DNA from: Hymenoscyphus infarciens
Taxonomy: Eukaryota; Ascomycota; Leotiomycetes; Helotiales; Helotiaceae
Direction of reading: 5' to 3'
Assembly (NCBI GenBank): GCA_001414345.1
Contig: LLCB01000487.1
Location: forward strand, 1-30,683
Length of the DNA stretch: 30,683 nt
The translations under genes and the position numbers were made by a program. Of the stretch, positions 22,990-30,683 are shown in pieces. The notes beneath the pieces were generated by a model. It was not told the DNA's origin. It saw only the letters and a list, made by a program, of their open reading frames with translations, and did not search any database. How positions within the stretch are numbered: the first letter of the stretch is position 1; each line of letters opens with the position of its first letter.

Positions 22990-25320
22990 ATACTATTAAA
23001 GATTATACCCCTTTTAGTTAGGTCGGTTTCCTAGTATAGAAATAGCTTTTTTTAGGCCTAAATTGTTTATATATAGTTAGCCTAATCTCTTTTAAGCTAA
23101 AGTTTATCTCTTTTAAGCTAAGTGTTTAATAGGTTATTTTATATATTTTATACCTTTTTTACTTTTATTCTCTAAACTATTATTATCTTCTAGATTATCC
23201 TTATTCTCTAAATTATTATTATTCTCTAAATAATTATTACTTTAGAAATCGTCTTTCTTATCTAAAATAACTTTAAGCTTTTTTTATTAATAAGTATCTT
23301 TATTATAAATTACTTAAATTTATAAGTAGATTTATAAAAGAAAATCTACTAATTCCTAAGTAAGAATATTAGTAAATACCTTTATTATATAGTTTTTTAC
23401 TAGATTTAAGGATTTAGTTAACTAGTTATAGATAAGCTTTATAAAGTACTCTTAAATCTTTTTACTCTAGTATAAAGCAACTTTATAAAAATATTAGTTA
23501 ACTAAAGTATTATTATTATTAAAGGTAATAGAATAGAGATAGACCTTCTTATTAAGATAACTTAATTAAAACTTCTTTAATAAGGCTTTTATACTATAGA
23601 AAAAGAAACCTAGAACCTTTATAATTAAGTAAGTAGCCTTTCTAGCCTTAGTTTAAGTATTAGTTTAAGTCTCTTTGTTTTTTACCTTAATAATAGTAAT
23701 AATAAATAAGAGATTATAAATAAGGTAAGTATACTTTCTAAATCTTATATCTTTAAGAATATCTCTCTCTTTCTAAGTAAAAATACGTTTATAAAATCTA
23801 ATAATAATATTATATTTAAGGTCTATATAAATAAAAAGCTTATACTAATAATAAGTAATAGAGAAGATTCGAGTATAAGTAAAAGTATATACCTTATTAA
23901 CTTAAAACTAGATACTAAGTTTAGTAAAGTCGATTTTAAGATACTTATTAGAATTAAGTAGCTTAAAATATAACTTAGGATTATTAATATAAGTTATAGA
24001 ATTAAGAAGAATATAGTTAATAACTCTTTAGTATACTATAGTAAAATATTTACTCTTATTAAGTTAGTTAACGATTTAGTTTAAGTTTATAATATAACTT
24101 AAATAAAATACTAAGTCGAGTCTCTAGCTATACTATTATATAGTTATAATTAAGGTGTCTTTACTCTCTAATCCTATATACTTAACTAGAATAGTATATC
24201 TATCTAGTATATAATTAGACTAAGAAAGAATATATAAGAGATTACTAAAGATTCTATTATTAAATAGCTCTAAGAAAGCTATTTATTCTTAATAGAGTTA
24301 AACTATCTTCTTAGTATCTATAAGGCTATAGATTTAGTAATAAGTAAGATATATATTCTCTTAGTAGCTTTTAAGAGACTTAATTTATATAATATCTAGT
24401 TAGGAAATAATCGTTATAAATATACTTTAGGCTCTTACTAGTTTAATAAGAGGTATAACTATAGAATATATAAATACTATACGTTCTTTATAGTAAGAGC
24501 GAATAGGTTATAAATTAGATTATGATTTAAATAAACATAAACTTATAAAATTAAGCTACTATTCTATATAAGATAAGAGTTCTTCTACTACTAAGTCGTC
24601 GTCTTCTTATAAAGGATCTACTAAATCTATAACATCTAGAAATTAAAGGACGTAAAACGATAAATAGTACTTAGTCTAAGTATTAGAAAAGTAGAGGTTT
24701 AAATATATATACTCTACTACGTCTCTTATACTAAACTAAGGCTTTAAAGTTAGAGTGTAAAGCTATAATTAATTAAGATATTATAGATATAATTAGGTAG
24801 AGACTATAATAGAAGGAGGACTAGAGGTTAGTAGTAGAGGATTAAGATATTAAGATTAGAAGGGGTAAGGTTAAGGCTCTACTACGTCTATTAAATCTAC
24901 TAGAGTAGATTAAGACTTTAAAGTTAAAGAGCTTCTAGTATAAGGCTATAATTATTTAAGATATTATAGATATAATTAGATAAAGACTATAGTAGAAGGA
25001 GGACTAAAGGTTAGTAGTAGAGGATTAAGATATTAAGATTAAGAGAGATAAGGTTAAGAGAGCTTAGTTATATCTACTAGGGTAGATTAAGGCTTCGAGT
25101 TTAATAAGTAAGGCTAGAATTAATTAAGATATTATAATTATAATTAAGTAGAATAATTAAAATAAGGTTAATATTATAGTTAAAAATATAAAGGAGAGGT
25201 AGTAGAAGCTATTAAGGTTGTGCTACTAGAGCTTCTTAGCTTACCTCTACCTCTAAAGCAACTATAGTAACCTTTTTAAATAGGTTACTAAATATAGCTA
25301 TTAGTATTAATTAAAAAGAA
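22990..25320 (-). pseudogene. Large RIP-broken gene fossil, about 780 codons
   Basis: This is the clearest long fossil. One minus frame holds from about 25320 to 22990 with no net indel. The N-part is Ser/Arg/Gly then Pro-rich, with imperfect repeats (24776, 24959, 25127; periods 183 and 168 bp) carrying PPPT-SPPS motifs. A well-folded-looking region follows: EDDDLVVEELLSYIE, FLELFNNRIFSNLLYIL, LNKSKYFTIVY, NSITYINNPKLYFKLLN, IDFTKLSI, and FTRIFSITYY followed by FIYIDLKYNIIIRFYKR. The C-part has FINITIIKVKNKET-like basic sequence, KALLKKF and ELVDFLL. It ends in an acidic Asn/Leu/Glu tail (LENNNNLENKDNLEDNNSLE) and a basic end (LAQKR twice, with Gln inferred). No known domain is recognised. 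Given its regular sequence it was a real folded protein, probably of a repeated element. Confidence 0.72.
24760..25140 (-). repeat. Frame-keeping proline-rich tandem repeats
   Basis: The anchor AGATATTATA lies at 24776, 24959 and 25127 on the plus strand, with surrounding similarity (AGAAGGAGGACTA, TTAGTAGTAGAGGATTAAG, TAAGGTTAAG). Spacings of 183 and 168 bp are both multiples of three, so the ancestral frame was kept. The repeats encode Pro/Ser/Thr-rich and Gln/Tyr/Leu-rich stretches in the N-terminal part of the large minus fossil. Confidence 0.85.
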
Positions 25321-26344
25321 GGTATAATAATATACTACTACTTTTCTAGACTTAGCCTATACTTATATATAATTATATATAAACCCTTTCTTTACTAGTA
25401 TAATAGTAGTTTCCTTTTCTTATAAGATCTAAGAGAAAGTTTAAGAGGTACTCTTAGTATTATTATAACTAACTTAAACTATAATATTACTACTCTACTA
25501 AATTACTCCTATATTCTATAAGTCTAAGTAATAGTTATTTCCTTTCTTATATTTATTTAAAGATTAGAAGAGGCTAGTAATAATTTAAGGTTATTATTAG
25601 TAGAGAGATAAGTACTATACGCTAGTCTACTAAGCTAGATATAAGTATTCTCTTACTTAAAGACGTTTTTTTTATATATATAATTATTTAAGTAGTCTTC
25701 CTTACCTCTAGAGACTAACTATATATTATTATTAAAGGAATAGAAGACTAGTAATAGAGTTAGTCTATAATAGTGATTATTCCTTTAATTTAAGATTATT
25801 AGGTATAGTATTATTCTTACTAGGTCTTACTAGAAGAATGATAAGATTAATAAGTAGGTACTCCTCTTACTTAGAGACTAGTATATTAGATATAGTAGTA
25901 TTATTAGAGGAGTTAGAGGTATACTTTAAGAGATTAGATATCTAGGCTAGACTAGAAGGTTATTAGTAAATAAGATAATAGGATAGCTTTCTATTTATAT
26001 ACTAGTAAATGTCTAGAGAGATTAAAGTTAGAAAAGGCTTATTCTAGAAGCTCTTTCTACTATACTATATATAGAGGTTTAGTTATAAGGAATAACTAAA
26101 CACTACCTATATATTAGCACCGTCTTAGAGCCTTATACCTAACCTAACTTTAAGGAAATAGCCTATTAATAATTATAGTATAAAGGAAAAAGCGAAACTT
26201 AGAGGGTTATTCTATAAAGCTAGGTTACTAAGTAAGGTAAATAAGGATAACTACCTTAAATTAGTTCTAAAAAACACTTATACTTATAAACCTTTAAGCT
26301 ACTTAGTAATAATAACGCTTCTTACCTAAATAGCCTATAATAGA
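25321..26344. other. Spacer between the large minus fossil and plus fossils
   Basis: No frame held. It is mixed composition, purine-rich on plus from about 25830. Several CpG/TG survive near 25640-25680 and 26120-26190 (GCACCGTC, AAGCGAAAC). It may hold the ruined 5' ends of both neighbours. Confidence 0.35.
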
Positions 26345-26745
26345 ATATGAACATATATATAATAATAGTAGTTTTCTAGACTTAGATAATAGTAATAATA
26401 TAAGTAATAAATAGAAAGACTTTAAAAAGATTATAAGAAAAAGAGTAAGGCCTGATATAGATAATATTACTAATTATACTATAAGAATAAAGAATTAAAA
26501 GGAAGTAATTAGAAGGTTTTTAAAAGTATTATTTTAAGAGACTTTAAAATATCTTAATAAGTTTTATAATTAAAAGAGCTTTAAAGTTCTTTATATAAGT
26601 AACTAGAGTAAGAAATCTTTAAAGTATATATAAGTAAGTCTTAATTATTTATAGATAGTGTATATAATAGGACTATTTCCTACTATAGCTATAAATAGTC
26701 TAAAAAGGCCTTAATAATTTATAAAGGGTTTTTCTCTTTTACTCT
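26345..26745 (+). pseudogene. Fossil segment upstream of the long plus fossil
   Basis: The plus frame from about 26345 to 26745 reads NNSSFLDLDNSNNISNK, then KKIIRKRVRPDIDNITNYT and VIRRFLKVLF, with few TAA/TAG. From 26741 the better frame changes by a net shift, so this is either a separate exon or ORF, or the N-part of the same gene with an indel or intron. The family is unknown. Confidence 0.5.
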
Positions 26746-28990
26746 AGTTAATCTAAATCTTAGATTTTATTTAGACTTATTAGATTTATTTAATAGTATA
26801 TTTATTAAAGGATTTATTTCTAAATATACTTTTATATATAGTCTTTAAGATTTCTATATTAAAAAGAGGTACTATTAGGTACTAAAACTTAAGAAACTAT
26901 AAAAGTATATATACTTAAATTAGTTAAAAGTATTAAAGCTATATAAGGAAATACTAGATAAGGACCTAATAAAGAGTATCTATTTAAATTACTAATCTTA
27001 GTTAACTAAGAGTACTTAGACTAAAGAAGTATTATTTAAAGATATCTACCTTACTTACTTCTATAAAGTTAAGTCTAAAAAAAGAGGAGAAAAACACTTA
27101 TATAATATATTAGTAGATAGTAACTTTTAATATAAAAGAAAGTAGGATAAAGATAAAAAGAGGTTAAGATTAGTATAAATTTAGTCTAAAGGTAGTTACT
27201 TCTTACTAGACCTTAATAAGGATATATTAGAGGAGTAAGAGAGAGCTAAATAGGATATAAATAAATTAGATAAATACTTATACGAGTTTTAAGTATAAGC
27301 TTTAGTAAGAAAGATAGTACTTAAATTTAAGAGCTTAGATTAGATAGGTCTTATAAATTATATATATTACTATAATAGTATACTCTATCTCTTAAACCTT
27401 TACTAGAGAGAGAGATTTAATAGTATAATATATCTTATATAGTCTATACTAAATCTACTACTAGTAGAGGCATATATTATTCTCTAGTATAATATTACTT
27501 ATAAATTTAGTTCTTATATTTAGAGGAATTACTAAGATATTATACTAAGAATAGAATATATAATAAATATATTCTATTAGTATATATATTCTCTTACTTA
27601 TTAGTTAAAATATAAGCTATACTAGATTATAAACCTTAGAAATAGTAATAGAGAGGGTACTAAAAGAGACTAGTTTATAAAAGCTTATCTTATTAGGGTT
27701 TATTAAGGATATTTAGTAGCTAGTTATATAGATTTCTTAAATACTTAAATAGGATATTAGAGAAAGCTTTAATAACTTATAATTAGAGATATATTAAAGG
27801 ATAGATATTAGAAGGCGTTAGAGATTATTATATAAGCTAATAGTATAATTAATAAGATATAATAAAATCTACTTAGCTAAGAGGAAATAGGAGAAAACTA
27901 AGATATTAAGAATATAATAATAAGGTTTATAATAAGATAGTAAAAGTAGTTTACTAGAAAGAAGTATACTAAAAGAGTTATATAAGAGAGATAACTATAT
28001 AAGGAGATCTAGTAGCTTCTTTAATATAAATAGAAGATAAAAGTAAATTTTAAGAATATAAATCTAGTAGATATTAATAAGGATTATACTATTCTTATAA
28101 AGAAGCTATATTAGAGATTAGAAAGAGTAGCTTAGTATACTTCTAAGAAGAGAATACTTTAAGAGATAGTAGTAGATATTAGTAAAGAAGTAGATAAAAA
28201 ACTTAACTAAGTATATATAAGCTAGGGTTAGTAGGACTTTAAAGAAGCAGCTAGCTTATACTAATAGTATATAGGATTATAGACTTAGTAGTAGATTAAA
28301 AAAGAGGTTAAAAGCCTTTACTATTAAGTTACTACTTAAGTCTAATAATTATAGAATATCTATAATCACTTTAATATATAAGGTACTTAAAAAGTAATAG
28401 CCTACTTTAAAGTATTATAGAGGAGGTTACTAAAGATTAAAGCTTAAACTAAGAGCCTAAAACGACTTATTAAAGCTCTCTTTAAAAGATAATAACTAAG
28501 GAGTATTCTTTTACTTTAAAGTCTTAATTCTACTATACTAGAAGACTAGTTAAATAAGATAATATAGTTATTTAAGATTAAATATACTTATAGAGCTAGT
28601 CTATGTCTAGAAGAAGAAGAGAATATAGTAGATACTTTAGGTTTCTTATTAAACTTTTATACTTTATATAAAATTAATATATTATAGAGAGTAAAATAGG
28701 TAAGAGAAGAGATATAATTTATATAGTAAGAATAGATAAGGGCTATAAGCTAGTATACTAAGACTCTAATAACACTTCTTATATAATTAAATATATAGCT
28801 TAGCTTAGAGATATCTAAAAAACAACGTTACTTAATAAACCTTAAAATACTTTAGCGAATTCTTATTAAAGAATTGCTTTATTAGAATAAGATTAATATA
28901 GATTTAGAAGTTTAGTATAAAGGTCTAGATATAAATATAGAAGTAGAAGAGAGACTATAAGGTATAGAAGTTTAGCTCTTTAAGAATTAT
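26741..28990 (+). pseudogene. Long RIP-broken helical gene fossil, about 750 codons
   Basis: The plus frame from ACT CTA GTT at 26741 is kept (tested at 27371, 28400, 28943) to about 28990. The N-part is well ordered (NLRFYLDLLDLFNSIFIKGF, LKLYKEILDKDLIKSIY, KGSYFLLDLNKDILEE, LDKYLYEF). The central and C-terminal thirds are very rich in Gln (inferred from TAA/TAG), Lys, Glu and Ile, as a long coiled coil. A less damaged acidic segment reads LCLEEEENIVDTLGFLLNFY at about 28600-28660, with TGT and GAA codons intact. No catalytic motif is seen. A structural or DNA-associated element protein is my best guess; the family is unassigned. Near the 3' end (28790-29260) another frame reads as well, so the true end is unsure. 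Confidence 0.64.
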
Positions 28991-29708
28991 AGACTAATAA
29001 TAAAATAGAGCTACTAAACTTAGCTTATGCTTATATTCTAATATTTAAAAAAGTAAATAAGAGGTAAGATATAAGTAAGCTTAAAGATCTAGGATTATCT
29101 AATAATAAGGCTAATAATAGTACTAATAATAAGAGTATAAAGAATAGCAAATAGATTAGTAAGTATGTTAAGGAATTAGCTAATATTACTTAGAGAGGTA
29201 AGAATACTTAGAGAGGTAGGAATATAGGCTAGAACTCTCCTCTTTACCTATAGATTAGCTAAGATATAAAGTTTTATTACCTTTATAGTATATTAAGAGT
29301 ATTCTAGATAATAATATAGTATATATTATAGTATAGATATAACTTTCACTTTTAAGAGTATATAAGAGTATTCCTAACTTCCTAAGCTAGACTTTATAAT
29401 CTAACTTTATAACCTCTACTTAATACTAAGTTATATCTTACTTATACTTATTTAAGATAACCTTATTTACTAATATATATATATATACACGTATATAAGT
29501 ATAAATCTAGAACTAAGTATAATTTATAAACTTCGTATTTTATAAACTAACTTTATAATATTTATACTTATAGATATAGATTTAGGATTAAAGCTATTCC
29601 TAACTTCTAATATATTAGTATTATATATTAAGCTTCCCCGCCTCTAAGTTCTTACATCTAAGTTTATATTTCTATCTCTAATACTAGGTTATATATATAA
29701 ACCACGCG
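28991..29708. other. Fossil 3' end and AT spacer
   Basis: A plus frame gives a charged Asn/Lys/Ser patch at 29100-29200 (SNNKANNSTNNKSIKNSK) and a twice-repeated AGAGAGGTAAGAATACTT / AGAGAGGTAGGAATA unit at 29190-29225. Then sequence becomes CT-rich with a short (TA)n tract at 29474-29486. No gene is called. Confidence 0.4.
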
Positions 29709-30300
29709 TATTTTCTAATTTAGTATAAAAGTCTAAAAAAGCTAAAAAGAAAGATCTACTAGATTAAAAGTTAGCTAAATTTATAGAATAGAATTAAATT
29801 AATAAGAAGGATATATAAGCTATTACTTAGATTAATAACTTATATATAATTATAGATATTATATAGAAATTAGTATTATTATATAGATTAGAACTCTTAA
29901 CTACTATACTAATATACCTAGGTTTTTTATATACTACTACTTTACTTATTTTAAAATATAGCCCTTACTACTAGATAGTATACTAATTTAAAGATAGAAA
30001 GATTAGAAAAGCTAGAGAAAGAGGGTTTTAGAAAGAAGAATTTAAAAGAGATTTATATATAACTCTCGCTTAAATATATTAAAAGCTTAAATACTAGATT
30101 ATTAATAAGATAGAAAATAAGATAATAGATTAAGAGATATTTAATATATAAATTAAAGTAAGCTAGAGATTAAATTAAGAGAAACCTTTATAATAAAATA
30201 CTTTTATTTAAATAAGTAATATATTTAATTAATAGTATTAGAAGATATTAGAGTTTAAATATTATATATTTAGTTTTTAGCTTTTATTATTTAGATAGTT
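29709..30300 (+). pseudogene. RIP-broken basic helical fossil
   Basis: A plus frame reads KKLKRK, RIYKLLLRLI, then ERLEKLEKEGFRKKNLKEIY, SLKYIKSLNTRLL and ARD-IKRNLYNKILLFK, with TAA/TAG at likely Gln sites. It is basic and helix-rich, perhaps a DNA-binding or Gag-like segment, but no motif settles it. Boundaries are approximate. Confidence 0.42.
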
Positions 30301-30349
30301 ATTATTATTATTTTACTTTTATATTATCTAATCTTATATATAGAGATAC

Positions 30350-30683
30350 TTCTACTTAGAATAGTAGAAGACTAATATAGTCTTTTCTTCTATATTAGAG
30401 TCTAGTATCTATATACTTTATTCTACTAAATATACTCTTATATATCTCTACTATAGTTTTATATATTTCGTATTATTATACTATTCTAGACGTTTAATAG
30501 GATTATTCTCGTCTTTTAATAAACTTAGTAGTTAAAGTAGAGATTATACTAGATCGCTTAAATCTTTCTTTTTAGCTAGAAAGATAGATATTATTAAGAA
30601 GATTAGATACTATTATTACTATTATATAAAAGCTAGAAGTTATTATTATTATTACTATATAGAGAATACTTATAAAGTATTAA
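30350..30683 (+). pseudogene. Fossil cut by the window end
   Basis: A plus frame is readable to the last base: hydrophobic Tyr/Ile/Leu sequence, then SRDYTRSLKSFFLARKIDIIKKIR, then Tyr-rich TAT/TAC runs (30605-30660) that may be former Cys, His or Tyr codons. It is partial, and the remainder lies outside the window. Confidence 0.38.

Larger units (their letters stand above)
1..30683. other. RIP-saturated AT-rich heterochromatin-like block
   Basis: Seen: CA and TG dinucleotides are nearly missing throughout (none in 1-660, none in 18181-18300), whereas TA, CT, AG, AC and GT are common. Stops are TAA and TAG in every frame, and no TGA was met in any of the fossil frames read. The longest unbroken ORF is only 72 codons. 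Known: repeat-induced point mutation in Pezizomycotina converts CpA to TpA in duplicated DNA, giving this signature and AT-rich gene-poor islands. Inferred: the block is made of formerly duplicated DNA, is transcriptionally silent and probably carries heterochromatin marks. Simple AT bias, as in organelle or Plasmodium DNA, would not single out CA and TG. Confidence 0.9.

Overview
This 30.7 kb window looks like a block of AT-rich, gene-dead DNA from a filamentous ascomycete (Pezizomycotina) that has been saturated by repeat-induced point mutation (RIP). The dinucleotides CA and TG are almost absent while TA, CT and AG are abundant: positions 1-660, for example, contain no CA or TG at all. RIP turns CpA into TpA on either strand, so Gln and Trp codons become TAA or TAG, and the window is littered with those two stops. 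TGA is not seen in any of the fossil frames read. No protein-coding gene is intact, and no tRNA, rRNA, CRISPR or bacterial feature was found. The species cannot be named from this sequence.

Beneath the damage the window is a chain of gene fossils. Long stretches read in one constant frame as protein-like sequence, broken only by TAA/TAG where Gln or Trp probably stood. The best are: minus 2703-1142; minus 4380-3121; plus 4841-6040; plus 6917-7570; plus 8885-10087 (400 codons with no net indel); minus 12760-11801 (320 codons); plus 13061-14548; plus 14643-16862 (740 codons); plus 18061-18750; plus 18710-19080; plus 20884-22020, followed in another frame by 22040-22975; minus 25320-22990 (about 780 codons); and plus 26741-28990 (750 codons). 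None showed a recognisable catalytic signature of reverse transcriptase, integrase, transposase or helicase, so no family is assigned. They are probably ORFs of repeated, likely mobile, elements, because RIP acts on duplicated DNA.

The repeats are also informative. A minisatellite built on a 17-bp hairpin core opens the window (1-672), and a diverged relative lies at 10402-11035. Fold-back structures include a perfect 40-bp inverted repeat (8324-8444), an imperfect sister palindrome about 120 bp downstream, and a nested palindrome at 1011-1107 lying between two copies of a ~73-bp direct repeat. Several short tandem repeats inside fossil frames have periods divisible by three (15, 18, 168 and 183 bp), which supports coding ancestry. 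One GC-rich patch (3211-3256) keeps four unmutated CA dinucleotides and stands out sharply.

Region by region: 1-1.1 kb is satellite and palindrome; 1.1-4.4 kb holds two minus-strand fossils; 4.8-10.1 kb holds plus-strand fossils and fold-backs; 10.4-11.0 kb is the second satellite; 11.8-16.9 kb holds a divergent pair and a long plus fossil; 17-23 kb holds plus fossils; 23-25.3 kb is a large minus fossil meeting them tail to tail; and 26.3-30.7 kb holds plus fossils that run off the window end. All translations are hand readings and fossil boundaries are approximate.
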